The notes: a model not told the origin generated them from the sequence alone. Counted from the first letter of the stretch, positions 25,976 through 34,228 are shown. The stretch is DNA of 64,000 nt from CG2-30-46-19 sp034414555 (GCA_034414555.1 DAOUMA010000009.1:46172-110171); one strand, 5' to 3'. Numbers and translations are program-made.

Positions 25976-25997
25976 AGCAGCAGCTCGAGCTGCTGCT
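25976..25997. repeat. perfect 22-bp palindrome between ruvA and uvrB
   Basis: GCAGCAGCTCGAGCTGCTGC flanked by A and T makes a perfect self-complementary sequence 19 bases after the ruvA stop. There is no T-tract, so it may be an RNA processing hairpin or a protein-binding site rather than a terminator. Confidence 0.5.
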
Positions 25998-26009
25998 AAG
26001 GGCAACGAT

Positions 26010-26108
26010 ATGTCTGAAGTAACTGAAGCAGCCAGTGACATGAAGGCGGGTGTAAAGCAATTCTTCGTTCTCAATACCTTCGGCTATGTGAAAAGGACCG
26101 GTGATTAA
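26010..26108 (+). CDS. possible small protein of 32 aa
   Basis: ATG frame of 32 codons between ruvA and uvrB (begins MSEVTEAASDMKAGVKQFF, ends KRTGD), closing five bases before uvrB. The composition is protein-like, but the Shine-Dalgarno is poor and I recognise no family. It could serve as a coupling leader for uvrB or be chance. Confidence 0.3.
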   Translation: MSEVTEAASDMKAGVKQFFVLNTFGYVKRTGD

Positions 26109-26113
26109 AATCA

Positions 26114-28108
26114 ATGGCTTCGTTCAAAATCGTTTCTGACTTTCATCTCACCGGGGACCAGCCACAAGCAGTGGAGAAGTTAGTCCAAGGGTTGGAAAGG
26201 GGATATCGCGAGCAGACATTGGTGGGCGTGACTGGCAGCGGCAAGACCTTCACCATGGCTAATGTCATTGAGAGAGTACAAAGACCTACACTCGTTCTCT
26301 CTCACAACAAGACTTTAGCTGCTCAACTAGCCACTGAGTTTAGGGAATTCTTCCCTGAGAGTGCCGTGGAATACTTTGTCAGTTATTATGACTACTATCA
26401 GCCTGAAGCTTATATCCCCAGCACCGATACTTATATTGAAAAGGAGACCGATATAAATGAGGAGATCGATAAGCTGCGTCACGCTGCAACCAGAGCTCTG
26501 TTCGAGCGCCGAGATGTAGTTATCGTGGCTTCAGTCTCTTGTATTTATAGCTTAGGCGCCCCTGAGGAATATCATAGCTTTGCCTTTACTGTGAAAAAAG
26601 GGGGAAGTTATAACCGTGATAAGCTTGTCCGTCGTTTGGTTGATATGCAGTATGTGAGGGACGATTTTGAGCTTACCAGAGGTAAATTTCGCATCAGGGG
26701 TGACACGCTGGAAATTCAGCCAGCTTACGAGGAAATGGCACTGCGAATTGAGTTCTGGGGAGACGAAATTGACCGTATCGTGGAAATCGATCCGCTCACC
26801 GGTGAACTCCTAGCTCAGCCTTCGCAGGTAGACATTTACCCTGCCAAGCATTTCGTTACTCCTCATGACAAGTTGACGGCGGCGATTGAGGATATCAGGG
26901 AGGAATTAAGGGAAAGGCTTGAGGTGCTGAAGGGTCAAGGCAAACTTCTTGAGGCTCAAAGGCTTGAAGCCCGCACTAATTACGATATTGAAATGCTTCA
27001 AGAAGTGGGCTATTGCACCGGTGTGGAGAATTACTCCAGACATCTTCAGCGGCGTGCTCCAGGAAGTACACCCTGGACGTTGCTTGATTATTTTCCCGAT
27101 GATTATTTGTTGTTTATTGATGAATCCCACATGACCTTGCCTCAGGTAAGGGGGATGTATCATGGAGATATATCCCGAAAGCAGACCTTGGTTGATTACG
27201 GTTTCCGCCTTCCTTCAGCGTTGGATAATCGCCCATTGAATTTTGACGAATTTCGGAAGCACGTTAATCAGGCCATATACGTCTCGGCTACGCCAGCACA
27301 ATATGAATATGAGCATAGCCAGCAAGTTGTGGAGCAATTGATTCGCCCTACAGGCTTACTGGAGCCTAGCGTGGAAATTAAGCCAGCTAAAGGGCAAATC
27401 GACGACCTCATCTATCAGATAAGGACGAGGGTGGATAAAGGCGAACGCTGCCTGGTAACTACTTTGACTAAGAGGATGGCTGAGGAATTGTGTGACTATC
27501 TCAGGGAGATGGAGATAAAAACTCATTATCTTCACTCCGAGATCGAGACCCTGGAGAGGGTAGAGATATTGCGTGACCTTCGGCTTGGTGTTTACGATGT
27601 CGTGGTGGGCATAAATTTATTACGAGAGGGATTGGACTTACCCGAGGTGAGCTTGGTAGCCATACTTGATGCTGATAAGGAGGGTTACTTAAGGTCAAAA
27701 GAAGCGCTTATCCAGACCATGGGTAGGGCGGCTCGGCATGTAAATGCTCATACGATAATGTATGCTGACTCTATTACCAAGTCTATGCATGAAGCGATAG
27801 AAGAAACGCAGCGGCGCCGTCGAATTCAGGAGGCTTACAATAAAGAACGTGACATAACACCACAGGGGATAAAGAAGGCGATTAAGGATATCACTGAGCG
27901 GGTTCAGGTGGTAGCGGAGACTCGAACTCCTTACATAGCTGCCCCTATTTCTGTAGAGGAGATGCATCGCCTCATTAAACAGCTGGAATCTCAAATGAAG
28001 AAAGCAGCTAAGAATCTGGAATTTGAGAAGGCTGCTTTACTCCGCGACCGCATTATTGAATTGAGGAAGGACGAGGAAGCAATCTCGCCCTTCGCTAAAG
28101 CAAAATAG
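26114..28108 (+). CDS. uvrB: excinuclease ABC subunit B
   Basis: Damage-verifying helicase-like subunit of nucleotide excision repair, 664 aa. Walker A is GVTGSGKTFTMA; SYYDYYQPEAYIPSTDTYIEK is the beta-hairpin region; LLFIDESHMTLPQ is the Walker B/DEAD region; GRAARHVNAHTIMYAD is motif VI. The C-terminal UvrC-binding UVR domain reads KQLESQMKKAAKNLEFEKAA. Length and motifs are those of an intact protein. It follows ruvA by about 160 bases in the same direction. Confidence 0.97.
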   Translation: MASFKIVSDFHLTGDQPQAVEKLVQGLERGYREQTLVGVTGSGKTFTMANVIERVQRPTLVLSHNKTLAAQLATEFREFFPESAVEYFVSYYDYYQPEAYIPSTDTYIEKETDINEEIDKLRHAATRALFERRDVVIVASVSCIYSLGAPEEYHSFAFTVKKGGSYNRDKLVRRLVDMQYVRDDFELTRGKFRIRGDTLEIQPAYEEMALRIEFWGDEIDRIVEIDPLTGELLAQPSQVDIYPAKHFVTPHDKLTAAIEDIREELRERLEVLKGQGKLLEAQRLEARTNYDIEMLQEVGYCTGVENYSRHLQRRAPGSTPWTLLDYFPDDYLLFIDESHMTLPQVRGMYHGDISRKQTLVDYGFRLPSALDNRPLNFDEFRKHVNQAIYVSATPAQYEYEHSQQVVEQLIRPTGLLEPSVEIKPAKGQIDDLIYQIRTRVDKGERCLVTTLTKRMAEELCDYLREMEIKTHYLHSEIETLERVEILRDLRLGVYDVVVGINLLREGLDLPEVSLVAILDADKEGYLRSKEALIQTMGRAARHVNAHTIMYADSITKSMHEAIEETQRRRRIQEAYNKERDITPQGIKKAIKDITERVQVVAETRTPYIAAPISVEEMHRLIKQLESQMKKAAKNLEFEKAALLRDRIIELRKDEEAISPFAKAK

Positions 28109-28133
28109 GCATTTTTGCAGTTTACTCCTGATT

Positions 28134-28162
28134 TTGTTGATAGTGATAGGCGGTGTTATACT
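28134..28162 (+). promoter_or_regulatory. candidate promoter of rph
   Basis: TTGTTG (28134-28139), 17-base spacer, TATACT (28157-28162), 13 bases before the ATG, with AGAGG between. Confidence 0.5.
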
Positions 28163-28175
28163 CTGACGTAGAGGA

Positions 28176-28889
28176 ATGGTGAGGATAGACAAGCGAACGA
28201 ACGATGAAATCCGCCCGGTGCGTATAACATTGGGTTATCAATCTTTCGCTGAGGGCTCAGCGTTGATAGAGCTGGGGCAGACGAGGGTGTTATGTTCTGT
28301 GAGTATGGAGGAAAGGGTTCCTAATTTTCTGAGGGATAGCGGGCAGGGCTGGGTGACGGCGGAATATGCTATGTTGCCCCGCGCAACGCTTACCCGCACG
28401 CCGAGAGATAGGGTAGGAGGAAGAAGCCAGGAAATCCAGCGCCTTGTTGGTCGCAGTTTGAGGGCGATAACTAATATGACTGTTCTTGGCGAGCGAACTT
28501 TCATTGTGGACTGCGATGTATTGCAAGCAGACGGCGGCACCAGGACCGCTGCGGTCACCGGTGGCTATGTTGCCCTGTATCAAGCGTTCCATAATTTGAG
28601 AAAGCAAGGTATGTTGCCCTTTATGCCGCTCAATAAGATGGTAGCTGGCATTAGCGTGGGAATTGTTAATGGAGATATGATGCTCGACCTTTGCTATGAG
28701 GAAGATTATCGTGCTGAAGTGGATTTTAATGTAGTTATGACTGATGGAAACGAATTTGTAGAAGTCCAGGGAACTGCCGAGGGTAAACCTTTTTCTAAAG
28801 AAGATATCGATTCACTGCTCTCATTAGCCCAGCAGGGAATAACAAGGCTGTTCAAAGGCCAGAGGGAAGCAGTAAAGACTTTATCTTAA
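28176..28889 (+). CDS. rph: ribonuclease PH
   Basis: Phosphorolytic 3' exoribonuclease that trims tRNA 3' ends, 237 aa. MVRIDKRTNDEIRPVRITLGY, SVSMEERVPNFLRDSGQGWVTAEYAMLPRAT (shown here as consecutive segments) and TPRDRVGGRSQEIQRLVGRS are diagnostic; CDVLQADGGTRTAAVTGG holds the phosphate-binding region. Its TAA stop forms the first bases of the 53-bp direct repeat that marks the left end of the inserted segment, and ancestrally it probably converged directly on proA. Confidence 0.95.
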   Translation: MVRIDKRTNDEIRPVRITLGYQSFAEGSALIELGQTRVLCSVSMEERVPNFLRDSGQGWVTAEYAMLPRATLTRTPRDRVGGRSQEIQRLVGRSLRAITNMTVLGERTFIVDCDVLQADGGTRTAAVTGGYVALYQAFHNLRKQGMLPFMPLNKMVAGISVGIVNGDMMLDLCYEEDYRAEVDFNVVMTDGNEFVEVQGTAEGKPFSKEDIDSLLSLAQQGITRLFKGQREAVKTLS

Positions 28890-28939
28890 GGGCGAACTTG
28901 ACCGCTGCCGAAGATAATCCACTTATAGCTGGTTAGCTC
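28887..28939. repeat. left 53-bp direct repeat (copy of the proA 3' end)
   Basis: 52 of 53 bases identical to 30495-30547, same orientation. Read on the minus strand it encodes the last residues of ProA (ELTSYKWIIFGSGQVRP, then a stop). It begins exactly at the rph stop codon. The two copies enclose the HEPN gene pair, as attachment-site or duplication repeats would. Confidence 0.85.
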
Positions 28940-28940
28940 C

Positions 28941-29036
28941 TTCAAAGCCCTAGGCCGGGCCCTGGACTCAGCTACTCGCATTGACGAGCGCATCCTGGGC
29001 AGAGTCCCTAGCACCAAGGAGGTTATCGAAGGGTAA
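28941..29036 (+). pseudogene. hisB: 3' remnant of hisB (imidazoleglycerol-phosphate dehydratase)
   Basis: The plus strand reads FKALGRALDSATRIDERILG followed by RVPSTKEVIEG and a stop. This matches the conserved C-terminus of HisB (FKAxxRAL ... PSTKGVL). The rest of the gene is absent: the frame is joined at its left to the proA-end repeat. It is therefore a recombination scar, not an expressed gene. Confidence 0.7.
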
Positions 29037-29086
29037 AAGGACAAACATTAACTATTTCGAATCTTGGTCGGGGAGACCAAGGTAAG

Positions 29087-29656
29087 CTAAGGTGTTAAAG
29101 TCCTCTTGTGTTTTCTTACACGTTTGGCTTTATCTATTATCCTCATAAGATGATTAGCCCACGCCAACATTTCAAGTGCAACATTGGGCGAGTCCCATAG
29201 CTGGTGTTCGTGAGCTCGTGGATTTCTAATTCCCGTCATACAACCGCCTAGAGAAAGCATATATCCTAGCTGTTCATCTCTTTGAGAATCTGTTTTAAGG
29301 GCGTTCAACTTTAAGACCGGGTTCTTTATACTGAATGCTTGATTCATAAGGTCTTGGCCATCTGCAGAAAGGCCAGATTTTGCCTTCACTGTATTGTTTA
29401 TACATTTGTATGCCTCTTCTACAGCCCTTGCATAGTGTCCATCCACGAAAAGTTTTCTCGTTACACTCCTTAATTCATTAGAGTCGATCACGACATCGTA
29501 AAGCTCCACCACGCCCTGCTTTTTAACAGGGATAATGTTGAGAAGAGACTGCTGCCCCATTCCTAGTTTGTCTATCTCCAACTTTAGGCGTCTCGCGCTC
29601 CGCATGATCGCCTCTATATCCCCCATACGTTCCTCACTTGTCAGCTGTGCTTCCAT
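29087..29656 (-). CDS. Ymh/TIGR02391-like protein with HEPN RNase motif
   Basis: A 189-aa protein resembling the TIGR02391 (Ymh) family. The C-terminal half has YARAVEEAYKCINNTVKAKS, then DEQLGYMLSLGGCMTGIRNP followed by RAHEH. The RNPRAH string is an R-x4-H motif typical of HEPN ribonucleases found in toxin-antitoxin and abortive-infection systems. The N-terminal 60 residues are helical without a recognised domain. It overlaps the upstream gene by 23 bases, so the two are translated together. The segment is bounded by direct repeats of the proA 3' end. Role inferred: RNA-cleaving toxin or defence effector; it has not been shown to be active. Confidence 0.7.
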   Translation of the reverse strand: MEAQLTSEERMGDIEAIMRSARRLKLEIDKLGMGQQSLLNIIPVKKQGVVELYDVVIDSNELRSVTRKLFVDGHYARAVEEAYKCINNTVKAKSGLSADGQDLMNQAFSIKNPVLKLNALKTDSQRDEQLGYMLSLGGCMTGIRNPRAHEHQLWDSPNVALEMLAWANHLMRIIDKAKRVRKHKRTLTP

Positions 29657-30164
29657 ATAGATGGCGTCTCATGCTTGCGAATATCTGATCAATCTGGTTT
29701 TCAGTTGTCTCAGGCGAGATGTGAATCTGAAAATCGATATGGACAGATGGCTGACCAGGTATCCCCAGTTTTTCAGGTTCTTTCAGATTGATTGGGACAA
29801 GACTCTTCGTCTTCTTGACACCCGAAGCTCTGGGGGCTCGCTGCTTAACGGCAGGTTTCCATGACGATGGGTCTTTATTATATTCGATGAAGTTACTCAA
29901 CGCAGCGCGAACCCGTATCTCATAAGTCTTGAGCGTCTTTGGTGGGATCTTGCCAGCCGCCAAGTTCCTGTGCCTAAGAATTATTCTCTCCAAGTCAACT
30001 TTAGATAGGTCGGCTGCTTCATCGTTATCCAGAATATTTAGAATAACACCGCAAGCAGTCTTATAGGCCCCAGCAGTTGCTTTTTTCATCAACCCTTTAC
30101 TACCAGCAAAATCAAGGAAACTATTAAGGGCATCCCTACTGAATCGATCGTCTCTTTTCTGCAT
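29634..30164 (-). CDS. integrase-like core-binding-domain protein, partner of the HEPN gene
   Basis: A 176-aa protein I cannot assign to a named family. Residues about 1-95 resemble the SAM-like core-binding domain of tyrosine recombinases (FSRDALNSFLDFAGSKGLM, TAGAYKTACGVILNIL, KTYEIRVRAALSNFIEY). No catalytic Arg/His/Tyr domain follows. A basic linker leads to a conserved-looking C-terminal strand-helix unit, VHIDFQIHISPETTENQIDQ then IFASMRRHLYG, a tail I associate with other defence-linked proteins. First gene of the two-gene unit, with GGAGGTG before the ATG. It may bind DNA and neutralise or direct the HEPN protein. Function unknown. Confidence 0.65.
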   Translation of the reverse strand: MQKRDDRFSRDALNSFLDFAGSKGLMKKATAGAYKTACGVILNILDNDEAADLSKVDLERIILRHRNLAAGKIPPKTLKTYEIRVRAALSNFIEYNKDPSSWKPAVKQRAPRASGVKKTKSLVPINLKEPEKLGIPGQPSVHIDFQIHISPETTENQIDQIFASMRRHLYGSTADK

Positions 30165-30192
30165 AATACACCTCCATATAGCTTATATTAAA

Positions 30193-30247
30193 ATTATACT
30201 AAATATACGGGTATCATGCAAGTCAAGAAATATAAGATATACTAAAT
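30193..30247 (-). promoter_or_regulatory. promoter/operator region of the HEPN pair
   Basis: On the minus strand, TTGACT (30221-30226) and TATAAT (30193-30198) are separated by 22 bases, longer than ideal; a TATATT at 30202-30207 is too close. Two direct copies of TATACTAAAT (30195-30204 and 30238-30247 in plus orientation) flank the -35 box, an arrangement that would suit autoregulation. Confidence 0.4.
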
Positions 30248-30320
30248 TTGTATTCCCTGCCTGTAGATTAGTTACTAACCCTTTATCGGTCTCTCCTTCA
30301 CGAAGAGAGAGCATATTTTC

Positions 30321-30345
30321 AAGAGGGGCTTCGCCCCTCTTTTTA
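30321..30345 (+). terminator. strong stem-loop with T-tract
   Basis: AGAGGGGC, loop TTC, GCCCCTCT, then TTTTTA. The stem is perfect over eight or more pairs. The T-tract lies on the plus strand, although the neighbouring genes are on the minus strand, so it may terminate antisense transcription or come from the inserted element. Confidence 0.55.
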
Positions 30346-30451
30346 TCTATTTCTTCCCCTTCTTCCCATGGAGAGCGGCTTGGGCATTGAGGTTGGCTAC
30401 GGCAGCAACTAGACTGTACTTCCACAAAAGTTCGGATTTTCCCCTGCTGTG

Positions 30452-30490
30452 AGATTGCTGCGTCGCCTTCGGCTCCTTGCAATCGCAAGG
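30452..30490. repeat. degenerate dispersed repeat next to the proA end
   Basis: GAGATTGCTGCGTCGCCTTC followed by GGCTCCTTGCAATCGCAAGG resembles the GATTGC...CTCGCAATGAC repeat found at 48905 and 40534, with changes in the core. The remaining non-coding bases of 30165-30493 hold no supported gene; a 115-codon minus frame across them is repetitive and unlike protein. Confidence 0.5.
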
Positions 30491-30493
30491 AAG

Positions 30494-31768
30494 CTAAGGG
30501 CGGACTTGACCGCTGCCGAAGATAATCCACTTATAGCTGGTTAGCTCTTTGAGGGCCATGGGACCTCGGGCGTGGAATTTTTGAGTGCTTATCCCTATCT
30601 CGGCGCCCAGGCCGAATTGTGAGCCATCGGTAAAACGGGTGCTGGCATTGGCATAGACACAGGCAGCATCCACTTCATTAAGGAACCTCATCGCAGCGGA
30701 GTAATCTTCGGTGATAATGGCTTCGGAATGCCCTGAACCATATCTCTCGATATGCTCCAGAGCTTCGTCTAGAGAATCCACCACCCTGATAGCGGCAGTT
30801 AAGGATAAGAACTCCTTTCCCCAGTCCTCATCCGTTGCCGGGACCAACTTCAGTGAGGGGATAGACTTAAGGATAACCATAGCATGCCTGTCACAGTGCA
30901 TTTCCACCCCAGCCTTGGCCCATTCTTTGGCAATGGCCGGCAGGTAATTTTTAGCAATTTGATTGTGCACCAGAACACAATCCAGGGCGTTGCATACTGT
31001 TGGGCGCTGGACTTTGGCATTATAGGCAATGGCTACGGCTTTGTTGAGGTCAGCGCTTTTGTCCACATAGGTATGACAAACACCCACGCCACCGGTAACC
31101 ACGGGCATGGTAGCATTCTCTGAGACGAGCTTTATCAATCCGGCACCACCGCGGGGGATTATCAGGTCGATAATGCCTTTCATCTTGAGCATGTGGTTGA
31201 CTAAAGCCCGCTCCGTGGACTCGATAAGTTGAATGGCTCCCTGGGGCACTCCGGCTCGGTGGCAGGCCTCCTGGGCTACCTTGGCTAAGGCGGTATTCGA
31301 ATTTATCGCTTCCTTTCCGCCACGAAGGATAACGGCATTGCCCGACTTGAGGCACAAGCTGGATATATCTATGGTGACATTGGGGCGGCTCTCGTATATG
31401 GCACCTATCACTCCTAGGGGGACCCTTTTCTTGCCTATTTGCAAGCCATTGGGCAAGGTCCGCATCTCAAAGATTTCACCCACAGGATCAGGCAGCCCGG
31501 CTACCGTTTTTACATCCTGGGACATTGCCTCCAGGCGGGATGCCGACAACATAAGCCTGTCCAGCATGGCTTCGTTCATCCCTGAAGCTTTGGCTTGCTT
31601 ATAGTCAATTTTATTGGCCGCCAGGATTTCGTCTTGCTTGGCAATTAGGGCTTCAGCGATATTGAGCAAAGCCTTATTCTTAATCTCCGTAGAAAGAAAA
31701 GCGAGCTTTTTTGAGGCTGCCTTAGCAGCCTTAGCCTTTTGTTCCAGTTCTTTAACAGATGACTTCAT
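30494..31768 (-). CDS. proA: glutamate-5-semialdehyde dehydrogenase (gamma-glutamyl phosphate reductase)
   Basis: Second step of proline synthesis: NADPH reduction of gamma-glutamyl phosphate. The 424-aa product is complete: KKLAFLSTEIKNKALLNIAE, GVIGAIYESRPNVTIDISSLCLKSGNA (consecutive segments), the Cys nucleophile in RPTVCNALDCVLVH and the C-terminal ALKELTSYKWIIFGSGQVRP. It is separated from proB by the 399-aa nuclease-like gene, which breaks the usual proBA pair. Its 3' end is duplicated after rph. GGGAGG precedes the ATG. Confidence 0.96.
   Translation of the reverse strand: MKSSVKELEQKAKAAKAASKKLAFLSTEIKNKALLNIAEALIAKQDEILAANKIDYKQAKASGMNEAMLDRLMLSASRLEAMSQDVKTVAGLPDPVGEIFEMRTLPNGLQIGKKRVPLGVIGAIYESRPNVTIDISSLCLKSGNAVILRGGKEAINSNTALAKVAQEACHRAGVPQGAIQLIESTERALVNHMLKMKGIIDLIIPRGGAGLIKLVSENATMPVVTGGVGVCHTYVDKSADLNKAVAIAYNAKVQRPTVCNALDCVLVHNQIAKNYLPAIAKEWAKAGVEMHCDRHAMVILKSIPSLKLVPATDEDWGKEFLSLTAAIRVVDSLDEALEHIERYGSGHSEAIITEDYSAAMRFLNEVDAACVYANASTRFTDGSQFGLGAEIGISTQKFHARGPMALKELTSYKWIIFGSGQVRP
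30495..30547. repeat. right 53-bp direct repeat (native proA 3' end)
   Basis: Counterpart of 28887-28939 with one mismatch. This copy is continuous with the intact proA reading frame, so it is either the original or a regenerated 3' end. Confidence 0.85.
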
Positions 31769-31818
31769 AACTTTTGCCTCCCTTCACAGTGCCACTATCA
31801 TTATCAAATCTCCCTCAA

Positions 31819-33018
31819 TTACTGCTTAATGCAAGATACGATTTCCTCCACCTCCAATTTATCCACTGCAAAATACAAATCATAAAAGGTTTGGGCTTGC
31901 GGTAACAACTCAAATACTTGACTTAATGGTAGATTCTTCAGCAAGGTTAGTTTAACGATTCTTTCGACATTTCTTAAGAGTTCTCTAATTTTTTCTTTTC
32001 TTCCGTAAGATTTAGGACAATCCCGCAAAATAATCTCCCCTTCTTTACTTATAGTTACTAGACCTATATTCTCTTCCGGGATAAATCCTAGTTCTTCAGC
32101 TTTCCCTCCGAATGGTCTATCTTCTTCGAATGGAAGAGCAACGTAACCTTCATTGTAACATTCAAACTCAAGGTATCCAGTCTTATTGTATCCTCCAAGG
32201 TGTCCTAAAACTTGCTTTCTCCCCGCAGAAAACCTACTAGAGTCCGTTGGGCTCTCTACTTCAATTACGATGGATTTTGCTTCTTGAATCCTCTCTCCTC
32301 TTCCCCTTCCACCCAATAGTCCTAATAATTCAAGCTCATTTAAGTAAAACCCACCATCGATAACCTTTAAGTCCATCAATTTATTCTGTAAATCTGGTAT
32401 CTTTATGGCAAACAAATCTGGAAGTTTTTCTTGCCCGGGTAGAAGGATTGTTAGGTGCTTATCGAACTTATCAACAATAAAGCCCTTACTTCGGAAGAAT
32501 GAAGAAGTGATGTATTCTAGTATGGGTTCATCCATATATCTCCGCATTAATCCCTTCTTAGTCCTTGACTCGCGACCTTCTTTGAAGAGGACAAAATCTG
32601 TTAGGTTTAATCCTTCCGCTTTGATCTGTTCTACTAGACTGCTCTCATTCCCGAATAGCAAATATTTTTCTGCTGAATTAAAAAACTCTGGGGCGCTCTT
32701 TTTAATAAAGTTTAAAGAAGGAGATAACATGGGATTCAACTGTAAGTCCATTGTAGTATCTTTCATAAAAATTTCTCCTATAAGCACAGATGGGCAAGGG
32801 TTAGGGAAACGCAATACTTTACCATCTTCTGTAGGGATTGCTATTGTAAAAGGCCGTATCCACCATGTATTAAAATCACGTGGCTCAGGCGGCCCCATAA
32901 CTTGGGACATGTAAATTGCTTCATAAATCGGAATTTTAAACGCTGTTCTTCCCAAAATTGTTGTTTTCTCAAATCCAAGTCTGCTAAATACATTCTCCCA
33001 GAATTCGCTTACACTCAT
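31819..33018 (-). CDS. unknown protein, possible PD-(D/E)XK-type nuclease
   Basis: A 399-aa protein of no family I can name, started at the ATG preceded by GGAGGG. The middle part has a nuclease-like order: a helix with Glu (EYITSSFFRSKGFIVDKF), then PDLFAIK, then SIVIEVESPTDSSRFSAGRK and QVLGHLGGYN. This could be the PD...ExK core of restriction-type enzymes, but the last motif reads EVES with Lys only further on (GRKQ), so the assignment is tentative. The C-terminal third is helical. The coding sequence is visibly more AT-rich than proA and proB on either side, and it splits the proBA operon; both suggest acquisition. It may be defence-related. Confidence 0.6.
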   Translation of the reverse strand: MSVSEFWENVFSRLGFEKTTILGRTAFKIPIYEAIYMSQVMGPPEPRDFNTWWIRPFTIAIPTEDGKVLRFPNPCPSVLIGEIFMKDTTMDLQLNPMLSPSLNFIKKSAPEFFNSAEKYLLFGNESSLVEQIKAEGLNLTDFVLFKEGRESRTKKGLMRRYMDEPILEYITSSFFRSKGFIVDKFDKHLTILLPGQEKLPDLFAIKIPDLQNKLMDLKVIDGGFYLNELELLGLLGGRGRGERIQEAKSIVIEVESPTDSSRFSAGRKQVLGHLGGYNKTGYLEFECYNEGYVALPFEEDRPFGGKAEELGFIPEENIGLVTISKEGEIILRDCPKSYGRKEKIRELLRNVERIVKLTLLKNLPLSQVFELLPQAQTFYDLYFAVDKLEVEEIVSCIKQ

Positions 33019-33118
33019 GCTGTCCCTCCACAACCGTGTTATCTGTGGTCAGATTTTATTTGGACTGGCAATTCTTCCACAATAGCATTGACATCCTCTT
33101 ATTCAAGGTTAGTTCCTC

Positions 33119-34228
33119 CTACACCACCATGTTATTCCTGTGAATCACCTCGTCGCCATAGTTATGCCCGAGGAGGGTTAATATCCGGTCAGAGTGGGCG
33201 CCTTTAATGACGGATATATCGGCAGAGCTGTAATTGGAGACACCACAGCCGATTTGTCTTCCCTGCTCATCGAGGATGTCCAGGGTATCGCCACGCTGGA
33301 AATCACCTTTTACTTCCAGGATGCCGGCAGGAAGCAAGCTTTTATTCTGCTCTTTGATGGCTGTTTCAGCACCTTTATCCACCACTACTTTGCCCTTGGA
33401 AGCCAGCCCGCTGAGCAGCCATCTTTTTTTGCTCTCCATTTTATTTACCTGTGCCGGGAAAAACGTGCCGATATCTTCTCCCTTATCAATCCTTAATAGG
33501 ATGTCAGGCTCGTACCCATCAGCAATGATGACGCTTACCCCTGAGGAGGTAGCAAGCCTGGCAGCCTCGATCTTGGTTACCATTCCACCGGTCCCCAGGC
33601 GGTTGGCGGTTTTGCTGGCCAGGTGCTCGATTTCGGAATCAATCTTGTCCACCCGGCGGATGAGTTGAGCCTCTGGGTTATAGTTCGGGTCATCAGTATA
33701 TAACCCTCCGATGTCGGTGAGCAGTATTAGAAGGTCAGCATCAACCAGATTGGCTACCATAGCGGAAAGGTTATCATTATCCCCGAATTTAAGCTCCTCA
33801 ATCTCGTCCAGGGCAACAACATCGTTCTCATTGACGATGCAGATTACCCCCAACTCCATCAATGCCAGCAGTGTATTGCGGGCATTAAGGTAGCCAGCAC
33901 GGTCAGACATATCTGCTTTGGTAAGCAATGCCTGGGCTATAGGTATATCATACCGGTCAAAAAGCTGCTCATAAGCAGACATAAGGTAGCTTTGTCCTAC
34001 TGAAGCTAGAACCTGTTTAAACTGCGTATTCTTACGTTCTGAAATTCCGGCTAGTTTTCCCCTCCCTGCAGCTATGGCTCCTGAGGAAACGATTATTATC
34101 TCCTTGTTCTGGTGATGGAGCTGGGCTATCTGCGCTACTAAACTTGACATAACTTCTAAATCAAGGTGCTCTGTGCTTGTGGTAAGAAGCCTTGTGCCAA
34201 ATTTAGCTATTATGCGGTGATAAGACAT
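33119..34228 (-). CDS. proB: glutamate 5-kinase
   Basis: First step of proline synthesis, usually feedback-inhibited by proline. The 369-aa product has an amino-acid kinase domain (IIIVSSGAIAAGRGKLAG, NENDVVALDEIEELKFGDNDNLSAMVANL in consecutive parts, GTGGMVTKIEAARLAT) and a C-terminal PUA domain (SSADISVIKGAHSDRILTLLG). Start taken at MSYHRIIAKFGTRLL; 12 further upstream codons are open but unlike the family. It is divergent from mfd, with 73 bases between. Confidence 0.95.
   Translation of the reverse strand: MSYHRIIAKFGTRLLTTSTEHLDLEVMSSLVAQIAQLHHQNKEIIIVSSGAIAAGRGKLAGISERKNTQFKQVLASVGQSYLMSAYEQLFDRYDIPIAQALLTKADMSDRAGYLNARNTLLALMELGVICIVNENDVVALDEIEELKFGDNDNLSAMVANLVDADLLILLTDIGGLYTDDPNYNPEAQLIRRVDKIDSEIEHLASKTANRLGTGGMVTKIEAARLATSSGVSVIIADGYEPDILLRIDKGEDIGTFFPAQVNKMESKKRWLLSGLASKGKVVVDKGAETAIKEQNKSLLPAGILEVKGDFQRGDTLDILDEQGRQIGCGVSNYSSADISVIKGAHSDRILTLLGHNYGDEVIHRNNMVV

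Noticed and set aside
30183..30530. Minus-strand 115-codon frame between the HEPN pair and proA
   Set aside because: It overlaps the end of proA, spans a terminator and repeat DNA, and its translation has no protein-like pattern.
32405..32914. Plus-strand 169-codon frame opposite the nuclease-like gene
   Set aside because: Antisense to a longer frame with a good ribosome site; its translation is rich in Ser/Leu as expected of a shadow.
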